In this document: positions 8,500 through 17,300 of the stretch, piece by piece
Layout of the letters: the number at the start of each line of letters is the position of its first letter
Position numbering within the stretch: the stretch's first letter is position 1
Assembly: GCA_964427425.1 (NCBI GenBank)
Contig: CAYRUD010000012.1
Location: 193,880-257,879, forward strand
DNA length: 64,000 bases
Origin: CAYRUD01 sp964427425
GTDB lineage: Bacteria > Chlamydiota > Chlamydiia > Chlamydiales > FEN-1388
Reading direction: 5' to 3'
Notes under the pieces: model-generated
Told to the model about the DNA's origin: nothing
Databases searched by the model: none
What the model saw: only the letters and a program-made list of their open reading frames with translations
Made by a program: the position numbers and the translations under genes

Positions 8500-9408
8500 A
8501 TGACTTACATCGGACAACTATGGATGATTATTACGACTATTTTACTTTGCTTAACGTCATATCATTGTTTCAGTATCGATCCGGTTGAGCGGTACGTAGA
8601 TGAGAAAAGAGGTTTTGAAGATGGCCTAAAAGATTTATTTGCTGACTGCTTGGGGTATACTCTTATAGGTTTAAAGCCGGTTTCTTTAGGTGATTGTCCT
8701 TCACTAAGGACTCAGCCTCAGTTGAAAGATAAGTTCATCGATTTCTTATTGAATACCTTTAAGAATTCATCACGATATATCTTAAGAGTTGAGATGTTCT
8801 GCGAAGATTATTTCGACGTTATACTTATTCATAAAAAAGCTTTTTATGATCTCTATTGCAGCAAGTCGGAAGTAGCTTCTTTTATCAACAGGACCTACGG
8901 AAATCTCGAACAGTTTTTTAATGCGGTCGAGAAATCTAATAGATCGTTTTTTTCTATAATAAATCGTGATGTAAAGTTATTAGGCCTGATGTTGGGATTT
9001 GGAGCACAAAACTGTAAGTTCTATAAACGGCGAATTATTGTTGGGTCATATTTAAAGAAATATCCACTTTTTCTGTTATTTCCATCCACAATCTTTTCTG
9101 GCTTGATATTATTTCATGAAAGGGAGGCGAAGACGCCAGCTACCCTCTTAGTAAGGGAGGATCCACCAGCATTTGACTCTCATAGATTTCGCTCACTGGA
9201 AGAGGAATGGCAATGGATAACAGACAATGAGGTAAAGCCTGAGTATGCATTTCCTCCCTTGTTGTTTCAGCTGCCTGTCTTTATTGCTTGTAAAGGTGAT
9301 GAGACAGAAAAAATAATTCAGAATTTCAAAAGAGGGAGAGAAAAAATCGCCCTATTATTTACAGATAAGAGCTTTGTAGAGGGCGTTATCGAGGAGGCTT
9401 CTCGTTGA
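8500..9408 (+). CDS. Hypothetical protein with N-terminal signal-like segment
   Basis: I do not recognise this protein of about 302 residues. The N-terminus (from ATG 8500: MTYIGQLWMIITTILLCLTS) is a hydrophobic signal- or anchor-type segment. The frame also opens at GTG 8479, which would add seven residues; neither start has a strong ribosome binding site. The remainder is mixed charged and hydrophobic, with a second hydrophobic stretch around residues 195-210 (YPLFLLFPSTIFSGLILF). It has no recognisable catalytic motif and may be a membrane-anchored or secreted protein specific to this group. It is a single gene followed by a terminator. Confidence 0.6.
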   Translation: MTYIGQLWMIITTILLCLTSYHCFSIDPVERYVDEKRGFEDGLKDLFADCLGYTLIGLKPVSLGDCPSLRTQPQLKDKFIDFLLNTFKNSSRYILRVEMFCEDYFDVILIHKKAFYDLYCSKSEVASFINRTYGNLEQFFNAVEKSNRSFFSIINRDVKLLGLMLGFGAQNCKFYKRRIIVGSYLKKYPLFLLFPSTIFSGLILFHEREAKTPATLLVREDPPAFDSHRFRSLEEEWQWITDNEVKPEYAFPPLLFQLPVFIACKGDETEKIIQNFKRGREKIALLFTDKSFVEGVIEEASR

Positions 9409-9436
9409 TCAGTATATAAGAGAGTAAAAAATAAAA

Positions 9437-9465
9437 AAGGACACTTTGAATAACAAAGTGTCCTT
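9437..9465 (-). terminator. Terminator of tRNA-Arg
   Basis: A perfect 12-bp stem with a 5-base loop begins 5 bases after the tRNA 3' end. On the minus strand it is followed by a long T-rich run (complement of 9427-9438). It could also block readthrough from the rightward gene. Confidence 0.85.
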
Positions 9466-9469
9466 AGTT

Positions 9470-9543
9470 TGCACTGGAGAGGATTCGAACCTCTGACCCC
9501 CTGGTTCGTAGCCAGGTACTCTATCCAACTGAGCTACCAGTAC
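9470..9543 (-). tRNA. tRNA-Arg (anticodon ACG)
   Basis: A 74-nt cloverleaf on the minus strand. It has a 7-bp acceptor stem (GTACTGG with CCAGTGC), a D arm with TAGCTCAGTTGG, an anticodon stem CCTGG/CCAGG holding the loop CTACGAA, and a T arm AGAGG-TTCGAAT-CCTCT. The discriminator base is A and CCA is not encoded. Anticodon ACG, probably edited to ICG by TadA, reads CGN Arg codons. A promoter-like element lies just upstream and a terminator just downstream, so this is a single-tRNA transcription unit. Confidence 0.95.
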
Positions 9544-9563
9544 GCTGAGTGAAAGATGGTAAC

Positions 9564-9593
9564 ACTATATCTGAGAAGGCGGTATTTCGGCAA
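9564..9593 (-). promoter_or_regulatory. Sigma-70-type promoter of tRNA-Arg
   Basis: On the minus strand a TTGCCG box (9593-9588) and a TATAGT box (9569-9564) are separated by 18 bases. The predicted start is around 9557, about 14 bases before the mature tRNA 5' end. Confidence 0.6.
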
Positions 9594-9770
9594 TGAAGAG
9601 TTTTATTAGGGGAGCATTTTTTATTCTGAATGAGATGGTTGGAGATGAGAGACGAATTTGATTAAAAGTTTTTGTAACAAAGTTTCATAGATGTTGTTTT
9701 GATAATAATCACTTCGAGATCATATATTGGAAGAAGGCCTTTGGATACGAGATGAAATCAAGGACTTTCA

Positions 9771-10931
9771 ATGCCGAGACTTTTCAGCGGTGCCCTAGAT
9801 AATAATGGTTATTTCGATGAAGCGCTGACCCAGCGAGGATCCCATCTAATCGATATTTCTTCTAAAAAGCTTATCTCAAAAGCCCCCGCAAAGCTCATAT
9901 TAACAGGAGAACATGCAGTCCTTTACGGATGTCCGGTGATAGCTTCTTCTGTTGATCGATTTGCAACGACAACGATATCTCCTTCAAAAGTTGGAAAATA
10001 TCAAAAAGGAACATGCTCAATCTCTTTGGAAGATATTAGATCTCATGTGACAGGCACTGTCCAGATGTTTTTGAGAGTCAAAGATCGACTTCTTTCTTCT
10101 TATAAAAAATTTATCACAGGACGACGAAGTATTCGAGATGTCCTAAAACACCCCAGAGAGCTTTTTGAATTTGCCCTAGGGACTGTTTTTGAGAACTGTT
10201 ATCTCGAACTCAAAGAGGCTTTAGACATTCGGATTTCATCTACTATACCAGTAGGATGCGGGATGGGGTCATCAGCTGCGACAGTTGTCAGTCTCGTCAA
10301 AGCGCTTGTCTCCCACTTTGGAGTAGATAAAAAATACGAATGGATTGAGAGAGCTGTTTGCGAGATTGAGCGGCTTCAGCATGGTAGGTCAAGCGGGGTT
10401 GATACCTATCTTTCCCTTCATGGTGGTACTGTTATATATGAATTGGGGAAATCTCCTCAGTCGTTAGAGTCATTAGCTCAAAAACATCTTAAAGAACTTC
10501 CTCTTTGGATTATCAATACAGGAAAGCCAGAGTCGACAACAGGAGAATGTGTTGATTTTGTAAGACGCTCTTCATATGGAAGAGAAAGTCACTCTATATG
10601 GAATGATTTCAAAGACATTAGCCAAGACTTTTACTCAGCTCTCGTTTCTGGATCGCTGAAAGCGATTCAAGAGCAAATGGCATTGAACCAGGAGCTTCTT
10701 TTTACACTTGGCGTAGTACCTCAGAAGGTGAATATATTTATACAGCGCGCAGCTCTTGAGTGTGGCTCCATAATGAAAAGCACTGGCGCTGGTGCAGTAC
10801 GAGGCGACTCATCTGGAGTTATTCTTGGCTGCGGGCCTATGCCCTCTTTATCTCTTTTACAAGAATTTGGCTTCCCTCGTCCTGAGTCCATAACTTTAGG
10901 ATTAAGTGGTGTAGGTATTGTCCATGAATAA
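9771..10931 (+). CDS. GHMP kinase, mevalonate-pathway type (mevalonate or phosphomevalonate kinase)
   Basis: An ATP-dependent small-molecule kinase of 386 residues. It has the N-terminal motif KAPAKLILTGEHAVLYG, the phosphate-binding loop VGCGMGSSAAT (around residue 165), an SSGVDTYLSLHGG segment with the likely catalytic Asp, and the C-terminal GHMP motif STGAGAVRGDS. The GEHAVLYG form is typical of mevalonate kinases. It is the first gene of an operon with a second GHMP kinase and diphosphomevalonate decarboxylase. One of the two kinases should phosphorylate mevalonate and the other phosphomevalonate; I cannot assign the order by eye. A ribosome binding site (AAGGA) precedes the ATG. About 60 extra residues lie between motif 1 and motif 2 compared with short mevalonate kinases. 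Confidence 0.8.
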   Translation: MPRLFSGALDNNGYFDEALTQRGSHLIDISSKKLISKAPAKLILTGEHAVLYGCPVIASSVDRFATTTISPSKVGKYQKGTCSISLEDIRSHVTGTVQMFLRVKDRLLSSYKKFITGRRSIRDVLKHPRELFEFALGTVFENCYLELKEALDIRISSTIPVGCGMGSSAATVVSLVKALVSHFGVDKKYEWIERAVCEIERLQHGRSSGVDTYLSLHGGTVIYELGKSPQSLESLAQKHLKELPLWIINTGKPESTTGECVDFVRRSSYGRESHSIWNDFKDISQDFYSALVSGSLKAIQEQMALNQELLFTLGVVPQKVNIFIQRAALECGSIMKSTGAGAVRGDSSGVILGCGPMPSLSLLQEFGFPRPESITLGLSGVGIVHE

Positions 10932-11883
10932 GAGAGTTGTAGCTACAGCGCCATCTAGCTCAATGCTCTTTGGAGAACATGCGGTTCTCAGAGGAAAAAC
11001 GGCGTGTGTTGCTGCGATTGATCGCTACCTTACTGTACAGCTTCAGTCAAGAGATGATGATCTGGTATATGTGAAGAGTCTTCTTGCGACTAGTGCTACG
11101 AATATCCGAAATATTGATCTTCCTCATGAGCTCAGATTTGTACAAAAGTGCTTGGAAGAGTTCCAGAGTATGCTCACGTCGGGATTGGATATTGAGATCT
11201 CCTCCGATATTCCTCATACAGTTGGTTTAGGGTCTTCAGCTTCTGTGACCGTAGCAATGATTGCGGCCCTCATGGCGCTCACTCAATCTCATCGAGTTTC
11301 CGATAGAAAAGAAGTATTACGCACATCTTTAAAAGTTATCCAATCTGTTCAAGGAAAAGGCTCTGGGGCAGATGCTGCCTCAATCGTTTATGGAGGCATA
11401 ATTGCCTACCGCATGCAAGACCTTTTTGTTCAGAAATTGGCCTCAAATCTCCCCCTTTCACTCTTTTATTGTGGGTATAAAACACCTACATCTCAAGTTA
11501 TCGAAATTATTAATCAGGCTGAAAAAAGAGATCTCGAGCTCTATCATTACCTTTTTGATGCTATCGAATACACAACTTTGAGAGCAATTTCACTGATTCA
11601 AGAAGGTAATTTGAAAGAGATCGGATTCTATATGAATACGGCTCATGGCCTCATGGAGTCTTTAGGTGTTTCAACAAAAGAGCTTTCTTCCCTCGTCTGG
11701 AGCGCTCGCGCACTTCCACAGGTATTTGGAGCCAAGATTTCAGGATCTGGACTAGGTGATTCCATCGTTGTCTTGGGACAGATTGATCAGCCTGAGCGGG
11801 CGTTTGAAGCGAACGGCGGAGTTTATGTTCCTGGGAAAGTTTCTCCTCAAGGAGTAGATGTTGAACTTATAGATATAATATGA
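10924..11883 (+). CDS. Second GHMP kinase, probably mevalonate kinase
   Basis: About 319 residues from the ATG at 10924, which overlaps the previous stop by 8 bases (a TTG at 10918 is also in frame). Motif 1 reads SSSMLFGEHAVLRGK, the phosphate loop HTVGLGSSASV (about residue 100) and the Asp region GKGSGADAASIVYGG. The C-terminal motif is KISGSGLGDS. Motif 1 resembles mevalonate kinases more closely than phosphomevalonate kinases, so I lean to mevalonate kinase here and phosphomevalonate kinase for its upstream neighbour, with low certainty. The overlap with the previous gene and the 21-base gap to the decarboxylase gene indicate one operon. Confidence 0.8.
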   Translation: MNKRVVATAPSSSMLFGEHAVLRGKTACVAAIDRYLTVQLQSRDDDLVYVKSLLATSATNIRNIDLPHELRFVQKCLEEFQSMLTSGLDIEISSDIPHTVGLGSSASVTVAMIAALMALTQSHRVSDRKEVLRTSLKVIQSVQGKGSGADAASIVYGGIIAYRMQDLFVQKLASNLPLSLFYCGYKTPTSQVIEIINQAEKRDLELYHYLFDAIEYTTLRAISLIQEGNLKEIGFYMNTAHGLMESLGVSTKELSSLVWSARALPQVFGAKISGSGLGDSIVVLGQIDQPERAFEANGGVYVPGKVSPQGVDVELIDII

Positions 11884-11904
11884 TTCACACTTTGAAGGAA
11901 TATT

Positions 11905-12963
11905 GTGAGCGACCATTTATTACGTAGAAAGGCAGCGTTTCAGTATATATTTGAAACTACTTCGCTGAAATTTCAACCTGTATGCGATGTTGCACAAGCT
12001 TGGGCTCCAGTCAATATTGCTTTGATCAAATACTGGGGAAAGCGTGACCAGATTATAAACCTTCCTTTGACCGATAGTTTTTCAATAGCTCTTTCCTTAG
12101 GAACGCGAACGAGAATCTCTCGTGCCCCTCTGGCTGCAGTTCATGATATTATTCTTTTAAATGGCAAGGAAGTCTCATCGGAATCCTCTTTCTCAAGGAA
12201 GCTTGTCGAATATCTCTCTTTCTTCAGACCAGATGATAGTTGGAGATTTGTTGTTGAGACGGAAAATGATGTTCCTACAGCGTCTGGTCTTGCTTCTTCT
12301 GCGTCAGGATTCGCAGCTTGCATGAAAGCTTTAGATCAGTTTTTTGGCTGGAACTTACCTCTTGAAAAGCTGTCGTATTTAGCTCGACTTGGGAGTGGAA
12401 GTGCAAGTAGGTCTCTTTATTGTGGTTTTAGCCTCTGGAAGAAGGGTGAGCTAGACTCAGGGATAGATTCATACGCGATCCCGCTTCCTTATAAGATGCC
12501 GAATTTAAAAATAGGCCTTTTAGTGACAACGGAAGAGGAAAAATCGATCTCATCTAGAGAGGCTATGGAAAGGACGAGGAAGACCTCGCCTCTTTTTGCA
12601 TCATGGCCGCAAACTGTCCAAGAGCACCTCTCTCAAGTTCTTGAGATGCTTCGAGAGAATTACTCAAGATCAAAGGATATTTTTGATTTCAAGCTATTTG
12701 GTTCTATTGTCGAGCAAAACGCCCTTTCAATGCATGCGACAATGATTGCAGCTCAGCCCTCAATTCTCTACTGGAATCAAAAGACTTTAGAAATCCTTCA
12801 CTGCCTTTTTCAGCTTAGAAAGCAGCATCCAGAGATAGAGATTTACGCTACAATGGATGCTGGCCCTCACATCAAACTTTTATTTCTTCAGCACCAGGAA
12901 GAAGAGGTAATGAATTTCTTCTGCCGCTTTGGAGTACGTATTGTTGACCCTTTGTGGAATTAA
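11905..12963 (+). CDS. mvaD: Diphosphomevalonate decarboxylase
   Basis: Converts mevalonate 5-diphosphate, with ATP, to isopentenyl diphosphate, the precursor of undecaprenyl carriers and quinone tails. The family signature VNIALIKYWGKRD, the loop NDVPTASGLASSASG and the GSGSASRSLYCGF segment are clear, and the late motif TMDAGPHIKLL carries the expected Asp. Translation starts at GTG 11905 after a GAAGGA site. This end product makes it the defining gene of the operon; HMG-CoA synthase and reductase are not in the window. The last 92 bases overlap the end of a convergent gene on the other strand. Confidence 0.92.
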   Translation: MSDHLLRRKAAFQYIFETTSLKFQPVCDVAQAWAPVNIALIKYWGKRDQIINLPLTDSFSIALSLGTRTRISRAPLAAVHDIILLNGKEVSSESSFSRKLVEYLSFFRPDDSWRFVVETENDVPTASGLASSASGFAACMKALDQFFGWNLPLEKLSYLARLGSGSASRSLYCGFSLWKKGELDSGIDSYAIPLPYKMPNLKIGLLVTTEEEKSISSREAMERTRKTSPLFASWPQTVQEHLSQVLEMLRENYSRSKDIFDFKLFGSIVEQNALSMHATMIAAQPSILYWNQKTLEILHCLFQLRKQHPEIEIYATMDAGPHIKLLFLQHQEEEVMNFFCRFGVRIVDPLWN

Positions 12964-14209
12964 GCATAGGCTGAAGAGAGTCCCATGATTGGTGAGTAAG
13001 AGTAGCGCTCTTATTTTTGAGTTTAACTGTATAGTGAGTATCTACTTCATCGCTATCGGTGCTGAGTCTGTCGCTCTCGTCTGATGATGAGCCACACTGC
13101 GTGATATCTATAATCGAATCATCGCTTTCATCATCATAGATCTCTTCGAACTTACAGGAATTGGCTATATGCTGGTTATCATCTTCAATAAAGATCGTAT
13201 CTGTAATGCATGAGAGTTCTATAGGGTTTTCTTCCTCTTCATCATCGATGACAGAATCGATAGATGGTGATCTATAAATAAGAGCAATCTCAGCAATTTG
13301 TCTAAAGTAGGCAGTCATTATGCGTTTGAGGGCTCCTTGATATTCGGGAGAAAAGAACGCATGCCCGCTCATAGGTATAGAGAGTCGAGATCCGACATAT
13401 TCAATCGCAGCGTCAGGAGCAACATCTTTCGAGCAAAGCCAGGAGAATGTTGGAACCCAGTCATTCATGTGGATAATATTATAAGCCTTGCCAACATCGC
13501 TAGAGCCAAATTGGTATGCGCCCCCGAGCGTGATGACATCAATCTTCTTTCTGGTTTGAGGACTCAACAGAGAGAGGGCGGCTTTTAAGAGGGCTGCGCC
13601 TCCTGAGTGGACAACAATAACAACTTTCGAAGAGGTAGTATCGAGCGAGTCTTTAAGAGCATAGATCCGTCTCTTAGAAAATGAGCTAATCTGTGAATCT
13701 GACGATGTAGCTCTTTGAACTGGATCTGAGGCTGTACTAAGTGAATCCTCATCGTCATCTTCGCGAAGGTTATTCTCTCCTTCCAAGATTAATTTTCTGA
13801 TATGAGTTGCTAGAGGAATAATGTGAGTCCTATGATGAGGGCTCTTATTCCCCTTCAGGACATCCCGAACAATGCCTGCATTTAATTTTAAATAGGCGTA
13901 ATCAACGCGCATATTATGAAAAACTTTTGATACAGCATAAGCTGCATCTGCAGCATGGTCGTGCTCATATCGGATACCGTTTATGAATAAGATGCGGTAA
14001 TTTCTTGCTGGGGGAGTAGATTCATCTCCTCGAAACCCTGCGATAAACTCTCGTTCCTGTGGCTGAAACGCTATAGGAGAGGGAGGAATAGGAGGTGTGT
14101 TCTTTGTTTGTTCTGGGATTTGTGCATTGTTTCCGGAGTTAAATGGACAAGATGAAAGTATAGCACTGAATACCGATGAACAGAAAGATTGCAAAGCTTG
14201 CATATACAT
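12872..14209 (-). CDS. Secreted-type Ser-hydrolase-like protein related to the RHS C-terminal domain
   Basis: This 445-residue protein has a Pro-rich N-terminal linker and then an alpha/beta-hydrolase-like core. The core contains RILFINGIRY, a VVIVVHSGG nucleophile-like elbow, VITLGGAYQFG and HMNDWVP. The same order (THINGIL, IHYAHSLGG, VVTFGSA, VNDAVP) occurs in the C-terminal domain of the RHS protein encoded directly upstream, so the two are homologous. The layout also resembles chlamydial DUF687 proteins. Two long acidic, Ser-rich, low-complexity stretches interrupt the core and the tail. The C-terminus is encoded antisense to the end of mvaD, a convergent overlap of 92 bases. It could be a duplicated toxin tip, a secreted effector or an inhibitor; the intact elbow argues for enzyme-like function. 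Confidence 0.65.
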   Translation of the reverse strand: MYMQALQSFCSSVFSAILSSCPFNSGNNAQIPEQTKNTPPIPPSPIAFQPQEREFIAGFRGDESTPPARNYRILFINGIRYEHDHAADAAYAVSKVFHNMRVDYAYLKLNAGIVRDVLKGNKSPHHRTHIIPLATHIRKLILEGENNLREDDDEDSLSTASDPVQRATSSDSQISSFSKRRIYALKDSLDTTSSKVVIVVHSGGAALLKAALSLLSPQTRKKIDVITLGGAYQFGSSDVGKAYNIIHMNDWVPTFSWLCSKDVAPDAAIEYVGSRLSIPMSGHAFFSPEYQGALKRIMTAYFRQIAEIALIYRSPSIDSVIDDEEEENPIELSCITDTIFIEDDNQHIANSCKFEEIYDDESDDSIIDITQCGSSSDESDRLSTDSDEVDTHYTVKLKNKSATLTHQSWDSLQPMLNSTKGQQYVLQSGRRNSLPLLPGAEEIKV

Positions 14210-14312
14210 CTCTTTAATTTCTAACTAAAGCAAGCAATAATAATCGGCTTTTATTAATTTAGATTAAAGAGATGTTATTATTTCAATATAGAAATTTTTT
14301 TATTATACTTGT

Positions 14313-17300
14313 TTAATTGCCTTTATTGTCTTTTTGTTCTTTTAAATACTCTTCCTGAAACTTTGCTCCTAATTCATCAAGAACTTTACGATATGTTTCA
14401 TTAGTAAAGATGTGATCGAGACATGGCAATGTGTTCGATGAAAGGAAATAGATATTATTTTGCCATTTCATGAGTCCATAGAAATATGATTTTATATCGG
14501 CTATCGCTGGAACCGCATCGTTAACACTGACGTAATTATCAACTTTATAACAGGATTCTTCTTGAATAAGAGTTGCAGAGCCAAATGTGACCACTCGGAT
14601 ACAGGCTCTTTCTTCTGGGGTTAGGAGAGTAAGAGCGCTGGCTGTATCAGTCCCGCCAAGGCTATGGGCATAGTGAATAATAATGCCGCCTTCGTGAGGA
14701 CCTCCCATTTCTTTGATAAGCCTTTGCCAAAGATGAGAGAGCAATTTGGCTTGCCGAGAAATAAGGCCGCCTTTAGCGAATGCACATCGTAAAAGATCTC
14801 CAGTAAATCCAGAAGTAGCGGCATAGATATAGTGGACAGGGATGTTTCCATGGCTTTTTGAGACCAATGCTGCATTATCAACTTGGTCTTTAGAGACATT
14901 TAAGATGCCGTTTATATGGGTGATTCGTACTTTAGGATGAAGTTCCTTTACAGATCCTGCGCGGCCTACATGTGTTGCGTCGGGATTGTAACCAATGAGC
15001 ATAAGCCAAGTTGAACCCACTAATTTGAAGATCATATCTTCAAAGGGCGATCGAAACTGGAAAAACCAATCAACGCTTGTTGATGCAAGTGTGATCGACT
15101 TTACAATCTTCGTGTATACTTCGTAGGCTCCTCTTTGAATATGTTCTGTAAGCTGATTCCAAAATGAAGGTATTGAGAAAAGCCCAGTCGGATCCATTCC
15201 AAAGATAGGGTTATTTTGTACATAGCTTCTTGAGTAGAGGCCATCACTCCATCCGAGGGGATCTTCTTCTACCCAGTGCATAAGAGTTGACGAATAGCGG
15301 CGATAGCCAAAATCATATAGAAGGAAGCTTGAATCGCCACATTGCCTTTTTCCACACCATAACCATGGGGAGAGGGGCTCTGTTGTATCGCTTCTCTCAT
15401 CTGAAAATGTGCGAAACTTCATATGACCGAAAAGGCTGTAAAAGTACTGCTCGACCATTATCCCATCGCTATCAATAAGCGCAATAACCGAATAGTTTGA
15501 GTCTACAGCAGTGATATAAGGTCGACCGTTAATTTCAACAGCAGAAGTTTCATGGTGATTAGAAGACAGCGCAGGAACGCGCAAAGTTGATTTAATAACT
15601 TTTCCATCTTCAGTATATACAATCGATCCTAAATCAGCTTGTGAGTACCAAAGTCGATCGATGATGTGACGTACGAAAGGTTTTTCGCCGGATGAAGTAT
15701 TCAAGCGAGTCGTTTGTATAATTCGTTGTATTCGGTGAAACCCGTCATATTCATACTCTTCTTTAAAGCCTGTTTTCTTATTTTCAATCGATGTAAGACG
15801 ACCTACAAAGTCGTAAGTATATGTAATTTGATCTTGGTTAGAGTTGTCTTTTGATGCGCTTACATTGCCTCTTTGATCATAGGAAAGGAAGAGACCCCCT
15901 TTTTGAACTACCCTTCCAAAGCGATCTATTTCAACTTTTTCTTCCTGTGAGGGCGATTTATCATTTCTAAATGATGTAATCTCTCCGCTTGGAAGGAATG
16001 ATGTAGAATAGGAAAACTCTCCTTTTTCTTGGCTCAAGAAGCCAAATGAGTCGATATGAGCTGTTTGGGTCCACTCAGATTTCTGAATAGAGTCTTTATT
16101 GTCTTTTGGGTAGCTAAGCGAAGATTTCTTCGTTACTCTTTTAAACCCTTTCTCGTCTATGCCTTCAAATTGGCATTTTTCTTTGAGAATAGGTACTTGA
16201 TCTGTTCTTAGTGACCAGACAGTCTTTTCCTCGTAAAGCTTATCAATTCGCGAAGGCTTTGTTCTTGAAGAGTCTAAATATGAGAAGACAATAGACTCTC
16301 TAGTTGGAAGAGAGATTTTTGTGACTTTTGAAGAAAGAGAAGAGAAGGAAGTTCCCAGATCATTCACGGCAAAATCAACTGAGACAGATTTTTCTTCCTC
16401 ACCATCCTGATAGAGTCTTCCTTGTCGATCAAAGCTTCTATTGACTGATTTGTTTTTTATATTGTCGTGCGCTTTGATAATTCTTCCTGCATTGTCGTAG
16501 GAATAGCTATAATCAACCGTGTTGTCTGTGCTATATAAGCGCGTGACTTGACCATGCTCATTGCGTTCATATAAGAGGCTGCCCAAACCAACCTTTTTCT
16601 TTTCTTTAAGACGTCCTTGAGCATCGTACGAATAGATTTCCTCTATACCATCACTCGATTTAATTGATTCGAGCCTTTTATTGGGGCCAAAGGTCCATGA
16701 AATGACTTTCTTAATAGTTTTCCCAGAAGAGAGAATAGTCTCTTGAATGACGTCATATGACCCAAAAGAGTCTTTGATGATATATTCTTCATGGCTCCGA
16801 ATTGGAGCTTGTCCTTGTATGGTATCTAAAACCTTTCCTTGTGTATCAACAGTGCGAGAAAGCATCCTTCCGCTACAAGCATCAAAAACTTCATGCGTTA
16901 TAGCCCTATTTGGCATGATGGTCGTTCTCGTAGAGGTTTTGATTATCTTCCCATTCAGTGTTTTGGTCTCCTCGTCCTTATAGGAGAATAAGTATTCGAG
17001 GGGTTCGAATGTATGTTTAAGAGAGCTTATACGGATATGCGCTTTTCGTCCCTGATCGTCAAATAGAGTTTGCTTTGAGATACCGTCTTCTGATGTCTCA
17101 GAAAGCTCTTCTTGCAAGAGTCCTGTTGTTTGATTAAATAATTCGCGAACGAAGATAGTCTCGTCTTTCCCATCTCTCTTATAAATGGTTCTGCTCTCAC
17201 GCTTTTGTCCATGCATATCGTATGCCATGGACGTAGAAGATGAGTCTACTGGGCCTTTTACCTGAATGTGGATCGGACGATCTAAGGCATCATAAGAGAT

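Noticed and set aside
9437..9543. tRNA-Arg plus adjacent inverted repeat as an integration site
   Set aside because: The repeat is a simple terminator; no integrase or partial tRNA copy is seen nearby.
9771..11883. Two GHMP kinases as galactokinase or homoserine kinase
   Set aside because: Motif 1 (GEHAV) and the partner decarboxylase gene indicate mevalonate-type substrates.
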